Positions 25,413 to 33,073 of a DNA stretch of 64,000 nt are shown in pieces. Source of the stretch: Anaerofustis stercorihominis DSM 17244 (lineage in GTDB: Bacteria; Bacillota; Clostridia; Eubacteriales; Anaerofustaceae); NCBI RefSeq assembly GCF_000154825.1, contig NZ_DS560019.1:372001-436000 (forward strand), given 5' to 3'. The position numbers were made by a program, and so were the translations under genes. Position 1 is the stretch's first letter. Each line of letters begins with the position of its first letter. The notes under the pieces were generated by a model. That model worked only from the letters and a program-made list of their open reading frames with translations, was not told the DNA's origin and ran no database searches.

Positions 25413-26240
25413 ATGTACTTTGACGTCCTAGTTTATAATGGGAATATCCATACTTTTGAAAATCCATATGATATATACAGAAGTATGTTAATAAAAGATG
25501 GAAAAATTGTAAAATTATATAAAGAAAATTATGTAGAGGATGAAATAGACTTAAAAAATGACGTAGGTAAAATGATTAATTTATATAATCAAACTGTAAT
25601 ACCTTCATTTATAGTAAAAGATGTCTATATGCTTCCTCTTCTTTTATTTAAATATAATAAATATTTAAAGTTTAATACATTGGGAGAAGCAGAAGTTTAT
25701 TTCGGTAATTTAGACAGTAAGACGCAGAAGCAAATATTATCCGAATGTAATGATTATTTGCTTAATAAGGGTATAAGCACGATTATTTTAAAAGAAGATA
25801 ATTACTCTGAAAGTGTAAATAACAGAGTAAATGAATATTTGATCCATCACAGTACTATCAAATATTTAAAGAAAAAATCAAACAGAAGGCTCATTAATAA
25901 TGACACCATAATAAATGCAGCGGAACATTTCCCAGATTTAGACCCGTTAAACAAAGTAAAAAAATCAATAGAAGAAAATATGTATCCGTACCTCGCAATA
26001 AAAAAAGAATTGTATATTGAGGCAAAAGAAGCCGAACATTTAAATGATATGGGTATTATCAACGAAAATTATTATGCAAATTTTATGATATTGAATAAAG
26101 ATATATTTGTACCGGAAGATAATAATTATAAAGACCTGGAAATCATTAAAACGTACGCATTTGGCGAGGAAGTAAAAAAAATAAAGCATAAAAATACTAT
26201 AGACAATATAAGAAAAGTAATATTAAAAAAAGAAGCATAA
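25413..26240 (+). CDS. Degenerate amidohydrolase-like protein lacking the catalytic core
   Basis: 275 residues. The N-terminus (NGNIHTFENPYDIYRSMLIKDGKIV) and C-terminus (DPLNKVKKSIEENM... EAKEAEHLNDMGIINENYYANFMILNKDIF) match the two small beta-sandwich parts of YtcJ/amidohydrolase-3 enzymes (usually about 530-550 residues). The region that should carry the metal HxH, after VIP-F, reads SFIVKDVYM and has no histidine pair; the barrel between is largely missing. SD AAAGGAGG lies before the ATG, and there is no frameshift or stop. It looks like a maintained pseudoenzyme, not a fresh pseudogene. It is last in the hslO run. Confidence 0.6.
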   Translation: MYFDVLVYNGNIHTFENPYDIYRSMLIKDGKIVKLYKENYVEDEIDLKNDVGKMINLYNQTVIPSFIVKDVYMLPLLLFKYNKYLKFNTLGEAEVYFGNLDSKTQKQILSECNDYLLNKGISTIILKEDNYSESVNNRVNEYLIHHSTIKYLKKKSNRRLINNDTIINAAEHFPDLDPLNKVKKSIEENMYPYLAIKKELYIEAKEAEHLNDMGIINENYYANFMILNKDIFVPEDNNYKDLEIIKTYAFGEEVKKIKHKNTIDNIRKVILKKEA

Positions 26241-26252
26241 TTGCTTCTTTTA
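26229..26252. terminator. Bidirectional terminator overlapping both stop codons
   Basis: AAAAGAAGCA (26229-26238), loop TAAT, TGCTTCTTTT (26243-26252), then TTATTTTTT. It lies between two converging genes whose stops are 10 bases apart. Confidence 0.85.
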
Positions 26253-27215
26253 TTTTTTAGTATGGTAATACAGTAAACTTCCTATCAATATCATGATAAG
26301 TCCTATACCTTGAATATAACTAAAAGTTTCCGATAAGAATATTATTCCCGCAAGTGTCGAAACCAAAACAGTAACATTATTCATAAGCCCTACACTTATA
26401 ACGCTGATATTTTTCACAGCAAAGTTATTTAAATAAAATACTGCAATTGTAGCAAGTAGTGCAAGATACAAGATCCCGTAAATAAAATCAATATTTCTTA
26501 TTACGGATATTATTTGATGAGTAGGAGAAAGGAACATAAATACCAGTAATATGATCAAAAATATTATAAATCCATAGTATATTTGATAAAAACAAACATC
26601 GTTCAAATCCACATCTTTTCCGATTTGTTTAAACTTTCCCTGATATATTGCCCTCGAGAATATGGACATTATTATCAACGCTGCGCCTATTATAGCAAAA
26701 TGGTAGTTATTATTAACGGAAGAAGACACACTGGCTATAATAGTTCCTGCAATACATATCGCCATGCAGGAAGCCTGTTTGATCGTAAGCTTTTCGTGTA
26801 GCATAAAATAGCTTACAATAACATTTGCTATCGGTATCAAAGCAATAAGAACACTTACTGTTGTAACGGGACACATCATAACTCCAATAGTCTGAAAAGA
26901 GAAATTAACAACGGGATTATAAAAAGATAATTTAAACATTTCTTTATGTTTAAAAGATAAGTCGATAGGTCTTTTCTTTATAAGGAATATAATAAGCATT
27001 ACGATAAAAGCTACAAAAAATCTTGAGCTTAATACTAAAAATACATTATTATTTGAAAGTTTCACTAAATCTTTGATAAAAATATATTGCATACCCATGA
27101 TTAAACTCATGAGTAAAGTCGCTAAGTATCCTTTTTTCTTATTATCCATAAATATAGTATATGCATAATAAAATAAAATTATAAAAAAAACAAGAGCTAA
27201 ACTCTGTTTAATCAA
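26250..27215 (-). CDS. DMT-superfamily (EamA) transporter
   Basis: About 321 residues with some ten or eleven hydrophobic segments in two EamA repeats (SLIMGMQYIFIKDLVKL, FSFQTIGVMMCPVTTVSVLIALIPIANVIV, second half from about 170). It probably exports a small metabolite; the substrate is unknown. The start is uncertain: a TTG at 27215 overlaps the upstream gene by eight bases and adds an extra helix, while an ATG at 27149 gives a standard ten-helix protein but has no SD. The overlap suggests translational coupling to the 64-residue gene upstream. Confidence 0.85.
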   Translation of the reverse strand: MIKQSLALVFFIILFYYAYTIFMDNKKKGYLATLLMSLIMGMQYIFIKDLVKLSNNNVFLVLSSRFFVAFIVMLIIFLIKKRPIDLSFKHKEMFKLSFYNPVVNFSFQTIGVMMCPVTTVSVLIALIPIANVIVSYFMLHEKLTIKQASCMAICIAGTIIASVSSSVNNNYHFAIIGAALIIMSIFSRAIYQGKFKQIGKDVDLNDVCFYQIYYGFIIFLIILLVFMFLSPTHQIISVIRNIDFIYGILYLALLATIAVFYLNNFAVKNISVISVGLMNNVTVLVSTLAGIIFLSETFSYIQGIGLIMILIGSLLYYHTKK

Positions 27216-27402
27216 GCATGCCGTAGGCGATCTGTTCTAATTCTTCATTTGAAAGATTTTCGTTTATATCGATTTTCTGAACTATATCGTAAAAGGTTCC
27301 TTTTAAAAATTTTTTTAAGGTATATCCAAAAAATACTTTTTGTGTTACATAGACATCGTATTTATCATTACTGACTTTAAGTTCATTAAATTTAGTTTTC
27401 AT
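27208..27402 (-). CDS. Small uncharacterised protein
   Basis: 64 residues, not recognised. There is a clear SD (GGGAG) before the ATG at 27402. Charged N-terminus, a hydrophobic/aromatic centre (VTQKVFFGYTLKKFL), acidic C-terminal helix (NENLSNEELEQIAYGMLD). No transmembrane helix is convincing. It overlaps the EamA transporter gene and is divergent from uvrC. Confidence 0.6.
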   Translation of the reverse strand: MKTKFNELKVSNDKYDVYVTQKVFFGYTLKKFLKGTFYDIVQKIDINENLSNEELEQIAYGMLD

Positions 27403-27430
27403 GTCATACTCCCGATTTATTTAAATTAAA

Positions 27431-27454
27431 CAAGTTATATGATATAATAACTTG
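27431..27454 (+). promoter_or_regulatory. Inverted repeat around the uvrC -10 element
   Basis: CAAGTTAT (27431-27438) / ATAACTTG (27447-27454) flank an extended -10 (TGA TATAAT, 27440-27448). A protein binding here would block the promoter. It does not resemble the recA LexA-type box. Confidence 0.45.
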
Positions 27455-27487
27455 GTGTAAAAAGCAAGATACATAGGTGAAAATTTT

Positions 27488-29356
27488 ATGAGTAAAGCAT
27501 ACAGCAAAAATTTAAATAATAAAATCAAATTACTCCCCGAAAACAGCGGCGTTTATCTTATGAAAGACGAAAACGGCACTATTATTTATGTTGGCAAAGC
27601 TAAGGTACTTAAAAATAGAGTAACCCAATATTTCAGAAAAAATTCCAATCATACACCAAAAGTTTTAAAAATGGTTGAAAACATTGCAGACTTTGAATAT
27701 ATAATAACCAATAACGAAATGGAAGCATTAATACTGGAATGTAACTTAATAAAGAAGTATAGACCATACTATAATATTTTAATGCGTGATGATAAAACTT
27801 ATCCATATATTAAGATAACGATAAAAGATGAGTATCCCAAATTATTCGTCACAAGAAAATATATAAATGACGGGAATAAATACTTCGGACCTTATGCAAA
27901 TGCAACATATGCAAAAAAAGCAGTGAGTACCATAAATGAGTTATACCCTATAGCTATGTGTAAAAAAGAACTTAAAAGCGGAGTCAAAAAAGGCAATGTT
28001 TGCTTAAATTATCATATAGGGCAGTGCCTTGGAGTATGTCAGGGCAATATAGATACAAAGCTGTATAACCGTTATATAAAAGAAATAATAGATATACTGA
28101 ACGGAAAGACATCTAAGATAATTCAAAGCCTTGAAAACAAAATGAACGGCTACAGCGAGAACCTTGACTTTGAAAATGCAGGAAAGGTCAGAGACAAGAT
28201 TTTTGCAATCAGAGGTCTAAAAAGCGAACAGAACGTATCAAATGCCAATGCGGACAATATGGATATTTTAGGGCTTGCCATGGCAGAAGATATGGCTTGT
28301 GTACAAGTTTATGCCCTAAGAGATAAAAAGATAGTAGGCAGAGAAAATTATATATTAAAAGGTCAGAATGAAAAAGATGTAAGCGAAGTGTTGGCCGCAT
28401 TCATAAAACAGTTCTATACCAATACACCGTTTATCCCCCCTTTGATTTTAGTTGAAAAAGAATTTGAAGATATAGATAATATTAAGGATCTGCTTACAAA
28501 TCTAAAATCTAAAAAAGTAGAAATAAAAGTACCTGTAAAAGGAGAAAAGAAAAAACTATTAAAGCTTGCCACTGACAATGCAAAATTAAATCTTGAAAAT
28601 ATAATAGGAAAAGAAAAACAAAAAGCATTGATGGAAAAGAAAGCCGTTGAAGAAATAAATAAATACGCAAATATCAGCAAAGAAGGCAATTTCAGATATG
28701 AGGCATATGATATATCCAATACTTCGGGTGTGGACAGCGTAGGAGTCATGGTAGTATTTGACGGAGCAAAAAGAAATTATAAAGCATATAGAAAATTTAA
28801 AGTCAAATCTATAGAAGGTCCAAATGATTACGGAAGTATGGTAGAAGTGGTATTCAGAAGGCTGAACAGAGCACAGAAAGAACTCAAACAAAATGATGAT
28901 AACCCAAGATTTTTACCTCTTCCTGATGTAATTTTTGTCGACGGAGGCATAGGTCATGTAAATGCGGTCAAAAATGTAGTAGACACATTTGATTTTAATA
29001 TAAAAGTTTTGGGACTTGGGAAAAACAATAAACATAAGTTAAAAGAAGTAGTAAAAAACAATGAAGAAGCAAGAAATATAAGAGACTTCGAATTTGCCGG
29101 AAAACTATTAAACGATATAAGCGAAGAAGTCCATAGATTTGCTATTGATTATCATAAAAACCTAAGAAGCAAAAGCTTTCTTAAAACTACGCTTGAAGAA
29201 ATTGAAGGGATCGGAAAGGTCAAATGCAGGAACCTTTTAAAGCATTTTAAAAATATGGAAGAACTAAAAAATGCATCTATTGAAGAAATAGTTAAAGTAG
29301 ACGGAATGAATGAGGAACTTGCAAAAAAAGTCAAGGACCATTTTAAAAACGATTAG
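27488..29356 (+). CDS. uvrC: Excinuclease ABC subunit C
   Basis: 622 residues, full length. UvrC makes both incisions around a UvrB-bound lesion. Seen: N-terminal GIY-YIG nuclease (NSGVYLMKDENGTIIYVGKAK, about 18-38), a Cys cluster (CKKE...CLNYHIGQCLGVCQG), UVR motif (NLDFENAGKVRDKI, about 225), RNase H-like second nuclease (YDISNTSG, FVDGGIGHVNA with catalytic Asp), and C-terminal helix-hairpin-helix (IEGIGKVKCRNLLKHF). A PAP2 gene follows 9 bases on. Confidence 0.97.
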   Translation: MSKAYSKNLNNKIKLLPENSGVYLMKDENGTIIYVGKAKVLKNRVTQYFRKNSNHTPKVLKMVENIADFEYIITNNEMEALILECNLIKKYRPYYNILMRDDKTYPYIKITIKDEYPKLFVTRKYINDGNKYFGPYANATYAKKAVSTINELYPIAMCKKELKSGVKKGNVCLNYHIGQCLGVCQGNIDTKLYNRYIKEIIDILNGKTSKIIQSLENKMNGYSENLDFENAGKVRDKIFAIRGLKSEQNVSNANADNMDILGLAMAEDMACVQVYALRDKKIVGRENYILKGQNEKDVSEVLAAFIKQFYTNTPFIPPLILVEKEFEDIDNIKDLLTNLKSKKVEIKVPVKGEKKKLLKLATDNAKLNLENIIGKEKQKALMEKKAVEEINKYANISKEGNFRYEAYDISNTSGVDSVGVMVVFDGAKRNYKAYRKFKVKSIEGPNDYGSMVEVVFRRLNRAQKELKQNDDNPRFLPLPDVIFVDGGIGHVNAVKNVVDTFDFNIKVLGLGKNNKHKLKEVVKNNEEARNIRDFEFAGKLLNDISEEVHRFAIDYHKNLRSKSFLKTTLEEIEGIGKVKCRNLLKHFKNMEELKNASIEEIVKVDGMNEELAKKVKDHFKND

Positions 29357-29365
29357 GTAATATAT

Positions 29366-29854
29366 ATGAATAAAGAATTTTATTTAAAATTATATGAACC
29401 CTTTTATAAAGATAAAAATAAGAAAAGTTTTCTCAATATAATAGATAAAATAGTAACAAATCTGATATTTATATCATTCCCCATATTTATAATTATTGTT
29501 TTTATTAATGTTCATGGTGTAATCAGACTTATACTTTCTACTCTAATTCCCTTTATGCTATTAAGTATATTTAGGAAAGTATTTGATGCAAAAAGACCAT
29601 ATGAAATATTTGATATAAAACCGATACTCAACAAAGATACAAAAGGCAAATCATTTCCCAGCAGACATGTATTTTCCGCATTTGTAATAGGAACTTCCGG
29701 CTTATTTATATATATTCCTTACGGAACGCTAATCATTATATTAGGCGTATTGCTTGCAATTATAAGAGTTATCGGCGGAGTACATTTTATAAAAGACGTG
29801 TCTGTCGGAGCGTTAATAGGAATATTGAGTGCATTGATAGGTATGCTCATATAA
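29366..29854 (+). CDS. PAP2-family membrane phosphatase
   Basis: 162 residues with about four membrane helices. The acid-phosphatase signature is complete: K-x6-RP type (RKVFDAKRPYEIF), PSRH (KGKSFPSRHVFSAF) and R-x5-H-x3-D (RVIGGVHFIKDV). Such enzymes dephosphorylate lipid phosphates such as undecaprenyl pyrophosphate or phosphatidylglycerol phosphate; which one is not decidable. It is co-transcribed with uvrC. Confidence 0.88.
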   Translation: MNKEFYLKLYEPFYKDKNKKSFLNIIDKIVTNLIFISFPIFIIIVFINVHGVIRLILSTLIPFMLLSIFRKVFDAKRPYEIFDIKPILNKDTKGKSFPSRHVFSAFVIGTSGLFIYIPYGTLIIILGVLLAIIRVIGGVHFIKDVSVGALIGILSALIGMLI

Positions 29855-29886
29855 AAAAGAACCCTATTTAAGAAAGGTTCTTTTTT
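29853..29886. terminator. Bidirectional terminator
   Basis: AAAAAAGAACC (29853-29863) / GGTTCTTTTTT (29876-29886), 12-base loop, between the PAP2 gene and the converging XRE gene. Confidence 0.88.
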
Positions 29887-29901
29887 ATTGATTTCATGTT
29901 T

Positions 29902-30834
29902 TTATTTATCATCACCAATAATTATCGTAGCTATAGCACAAAGCACGCCACCTAAAGGAAATACGACCCAGCCGGGATGCCATAAGTTCCAAATAAAGCC
30001 CAAGCTTAAATATATAAAAGTAGCAATAAGCATTATTACTCCCGAAACTTTGCCTATAAGTGAATTCTTTTCAGGTGAGTATATATCATGATGTTTATTT
30101 TCTTTATTATAGTCATTTATATCATATTTAGCCTTTTGCATTCCAAAGTATGTAAATATACTTACAGCTATTGTTATCATAAACATAAACAACCCGATAG
30201 CAGCAGGGATATCATCTACATCGGTTTTTAAGATTTCCTCAACGCCTACCAGAATAGTAACGGCAACCAATATGATACCCACCCCTACAGCCATCATTCC
30301 GGCAAATAATCTGTTATAAGCACTCTTTTCTTCTTTTGTATAGAAATCGTCAAAATAAGGGTGTTCTTCTACGAAATGAGCATGATTGATCCCAAAATAA
30401 ACAAATATGAATACCGCTATCGTAACCAAAATAAAAAATAATATAGTAGATATTGAACTAAAGGTATTTATAAAGAAGTTTCCTCCGTTAATCAATCCAT
30501 CGGACATACTCATTATCGTTACACCAAGAAGAATCAAGAATACTCCTAGGGTTATCATTTTAGAAAACTTATTTTGAGCATTCTCATACAGAGCCTTATC
30601 TTCCTTAAAACTATTATCATCCAAAGATATATTTCCTTTTACAAGTTCGTCCATATTAAGGGAGAATATATCACATAAAATAAGTAATTTATCCATTTCG
30701 GGATATGATGTACCGTTTTCCCATTTTGATACGGCCTGTCTTGATACATCAAGTTTTTCCGCAAGCTGTTCTTGGGATAAGTTATGTATCTTTCTTAAGT
30801 TTTGTAAGTTTGTGTTGAAATTCATTTTATCCAC
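29902..30834 (-). CDS. Membrane-bound XRE-family transcriptional regulator
   Basis: 310 residues. An N-terminal HTH_3 domain (NLRKIHNLSQEQLAEKLDVSRQAVSKWENGTSYPEMDKLLILCDIF, about 8-60) and, after a linker, five or so hydrophobic helices (about 93-112, 125-147, 175-197, 210-232, 262-305). The protein would bind DNA from the membrane. Many such regulators respond to envelope or antimicrobial stress, but the signal here is unknown. SD AAGGTGG lies before the ATG. Three copies of a GCAAYnnnAAGTT motif overlap its promoter, suggesting autoregulation. Confidence 0.88.
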   Translation of the reverse strand: MDKMNFNTNLQNLRKIHNLSQEQLAEKLDVSRQAVSKWENGTSYPEMDKLLILCDIFSLNMDELVKGNISLDDNSFKEDKALYENAQNKFSKMITLGVFLILLGVTIMSMSDGLINGGNFFINTFSSISTILFFILVTIAVFIFVYFGINHAHFVEEHPYFDDFYTKEEKSAYNRLFAGMMAVGVGIILVAVTILVGVEEILKTDVDDIPAAIGLFMFMITIAVSIFTYFGMQKAKYDINDYNKENKHHDIYSPEKNSLIGKVSGVIMLIATFIYLSLGFIWNLWHPGWVVFPLGGVLCAIATIIIGDDK

Positions 30835-30879
30835 CTTCTTTCTGCCCTAATGATACTGTCTGAATGAATTATTTTCTAC

Positions 30880-30925
30880 CAACTTTTGATTGCAACTACA
30901 AGTTTTTTTGTAAACTTCCGGTTGC
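30880..30925. promoter_or_regulatory. Triple operator at the XRE regulator promoter
   Basis: Motif GCAAYnnnAAGTT occurs three times in alternating orientation: 30880-30893 (minus), 30892-30904 (plus) and 30913-30925 (minus). Sites B and C form a symmetric nested palindrome TGCAAC-tac-AAGTTT / AAACTT-ccg-GTTGCA. A minus-strand -35-like TTGCAA lies within the array. Confidence 0.6.
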
Positions 30926-30992
30926 AGCCATGTTAATTATATATACATTATACAAATTAACAGCTATATTTACACTAAAACTTTTAAATAAT

Positions 30993-31022
30993 AAAAAAGA
31001 GATGATGTTACATCTCTTTTTT
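30993..31022. terminator. Terminator of the sufC operon
   Basis: AAAAAAGAGATG (30993-31004), loop ATGTTA, CATCTCTTTTTT (31011-31022). Confidence 0.88.
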
Positions 31023-31029
31023 GTAAGTA

Positions 31030-31947
31030 CTATTTTAAAAAGCCGGATATAATTTTTTGTTCCGCTTCTTCTTTTGTAAGCCCCAAACTTTGAAGCTTAA
31101 GGATTTGTTCTCCCGCAATTTTTCCTATCGCAGCTTCATGGATAAGTTCAGCATCAATATCAGAAGCTATCAAAGAAGGTGAAGCAGATACCGAACCGTT
31201 ATCAACCAATATCGCATCACACTCGGAGTGTCCCTTACATTTTGTCTCTCCGTTAATTTTAGAATTGAATTCCTGATAAGAATTCCCCTTAGCTACAGAA
31301 CGGGAAATCAAATCTACTTTGGAATTTTCGCCCTTTAACACTACATCAAAATCTGTCCTTGCCTTTTCTTCTCCGTCAGTCATTATACGTTCTCTGACGA
31401 GAAGCTTTGCACCTTCTTCCAATACACCGCTTGTTTTACGTATAGAACTGTCAACGCCCTCAAGCTGGATAGTATCCATTTCAAGGACTGCACCTTTTTT
31501 TAGATTTACGTCCGTTACAGGGTCTATTCTTTTAAGACCGCCGCCTTTTCCGGTTGCAATATGTTTTTCTTCATATAATACATGAGCATTTTCTTCCAAG
31601 AAAAATCTATGAATACCGTTATGTCTTGCATCATGACCGTCATCTGTGTGAACTCCACAGCCCGCAACTATGGTTACATCTGCATTTTCACCTACATAAA
31701 AATCATTATATACAAGGTCATCCACAGCTCCGTGTGTTACGCAAGCCGGAATATAAACTTTTTCATCTTTGGTATTTGGTTTTATATGAATAACAAGTCC
31801 GGGACCGTCTTCTTTTGATTCGATTTTAATATTTTTGCTTGACTGCCTTCCCGCACATTTTCCGTCTTCTCGTATATTAAATGCACCTTCGAATTTGCCT
31901 GTAAAGCCGGAAACTACACGTAATATCTGTTCTGTTGTCTTATTCAT
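31030..31947 (-). CDS. SufB/SufD-like Fe-S scaffold protein (minimal SUF/SMS type)
   Basis: 305 residues, much shorter than classical SufB (about 450-470). Seen: the beta-helix core of the SufBD family (YIPACVTHGAVDDLVYNDFYVGE, EENAHVLYEEKHIATG, HSECDAILVDNGS) and the family C-terminus ELIHEAAIGKIAGEQILKLQSLGLTKEEAEQKIISGFL in part. Cysteines at VAGCGVH and CKGHSEC are scaffold candidates. It directly follows sufC with a 3-base gap, and no sufS, sufU or second SufBD gene is present. This two-gene form matches the minimal SUF (SMS) machinery described in anaerobic bacteria and archaea. Confidence 0.88.
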   Translation of the reverse strand: MNKTTEQILRVVSGFTGKFEGAFNIREDGKCAGRQSSKNIKIESKEDGPGLVIHIKPNTKDEKVYIPACVTHGAVDDLVYNDFYVGENADVTIVAGCGVHTDDGHDARHNGIHRFFLEENAHVLYEEKHIATGKGGGLKRIDPVTDVNLKKGAVLEMDTIQLEGVDSSIRKTSGVLEEGAKLLVRERIMTDGEEKARTDFDVVLKGENSKVDLISRSVAKGNSYQEFNSKINGETKCKGHSECDAILVDNGSVSASPSLIASDIDAELIHEAAIGKIAGEQILKLQSLGLTKEEAEQKIISGFLK

Positions 31948-31950
31948 GAT

Positions 31951-32670
31951 CTATAGCTCCTTTTCCTTAGGACACATATTTGCCCTTTCTTCTTTAAACA
32001 ATGTAGGAAGTATCTTTTCTCTGCTTCCCATATCTCTGACTTTTCCGCCCGAAATAACTATGATCTCATCAGCTATCGATAAAATCCTCTCTTGATGAGA
32101 AATAATAAGCAAAGTCCCTTTATTTCTTTTTCTTAAAATTTCAAAAGTTTCAACTAATTTAGAAAAACTCCAAAGGTCTATACCTGCTTCCGGCTCATCA
32201 AATATAAGAAGTTTTGCATCTCTGGCAAGCACTCCCGCAATTTCTATCCTTTTACTTTCCCCTCCGGATAAAGAGTCGTTTAGTTCTCTGTCGATATATT
32301 CTTCGGCACAAAGTCCTACTTTACTTAAAAGAGCACAAGCCTCCCCCTCTTCGAGATCTTTTCCCGCAGAAAGTTTTAAAATATCTCTTACGGTAAGTCC
32401 TTTAAACTTAACAGGCTGCTGGAATGCATATGCAATACCTTCTTTTGCACGAGTGGTTATATCTTCATTTGTGATATCTTTACCATCTAATATAACCTTA
32501 CCTGAAGTAACTTGTTCAATCCCTGCAATAAGTTTTGCGAGAGTAGTCTTTCCTCCCCCATTCGGCCCTGTAACAACAACAAGTTTACCGCTTTCAATAT
32601 TTAAATCTATATCTTTTATGATTTCTTCGCCGTCTTCTGCTTTCCATTTAACATGTTCTAGCTTTAACAT
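31951..32670 (-). CDS. sufC: SufC-type Fe-S assembly ATPase
   Basis: 239 residues, ABC ATPase. Walker A GPNGGGKTT at about 36-44, Q-loop AYAFQQPVKFKGLTV, signature LSGGESKRIEIAG, Walker B LLIFDEPEAGIDLWS, switch ISHQE. The E-A-G-I-D text after Walker B is characteristic of SufC. It energises cluster assembly on the SufB-like partner encoded just downstream. SD AAAGGAAT lies before the ATG. Confidence 0.95.
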   Translation of the reverse strand: MLKLEHVKWKAEDGEEIIKDIDLNIESGKLVVVTGPNGGGKTTLAKLIAGIEQVTSGKVILDGKDITNEDITTRAKEGIAYAFQQPVKFKGLTVRDILKLSAGKDLEEGEACALLSKVGLCAEEYIDRELNDSLSGGESKRIEIAGVLARDAKLLIFDEPEAGIDLWSFSKLVETFEILRKRNKGTLLIISHQERILSIADEIIVISGGKVRDMGSREKILPTLFKEERANMCPKEKEL

Positions 32671-33073
32671 TTTCTTAATTCCTTTCCTTAACTATATATA
32701 ATAAATTATTTCCTTAATTTTACATCTTTTTTATTAAGATAGTATATCACATACTTTTACATAAAAAAAGATTATTTCCTACCGAAGGAGTATTAATTTA
32801 AAAAATATGAGATTTCGACCCGATTTATTAGCAAAAATCGTGAAATATTTTCAGAATATTTTAAAAATTGCTATTAATTTTATTAAATAAATTCTCTGAT
32901 TATTATACTCCGGTTATTGTATATTTACAATAATATTTACCTTTGCGGGCACTACGCCTGCTGACGCAGATTCCGCGCCCGCAGTCACTTATCTATCCCC
33001 TTTTGAATTTAAAAACTCATTAATTTTTATTTTACCCATTTTGATAAAATTTTACTAATATGAGGAGGATAAA
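32671..33073. other. 403-base gap between sufC and the terminase remnant
   Basis: It contains the sufC control region (an RNA-leader-free AT-rich stretch), a TATTTTCAGAATATT sequence at 32846-32860 (13 of 15 to a CodY box, weak in such AT-rich DNA), GC-rich repeat copy 3 (32945-32982) and the SD of the terminase (GAGGAGG at 33062-33068). No gene is seen. Confidence 0.5.
32945..32982 (-). repeat. GC-rich hairpin repeat, copy 3
   Basis: On the minus strand: GCGGGC, GCGGAAT, CTGC, loop GTCA, GCAG, GCGTAGT, GCCCGC. It is identical to copy 1 except for the loop. It lies between divergent genes and has no T-run. Confidence 0.85.

Noticed and set aside
28209-28891. Antisense frames of 60-111 residues within uvrC
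   Set aside because: They overlap a strongly conserved gene, lack SDs and resemble nothing known.
32846-32860. CodY box upstream of sufC
   Set aside because: 13 of 15 matches to an AT-rich palindrome is expected by chance in this DNA, and the site is about 180 bases from the gene.
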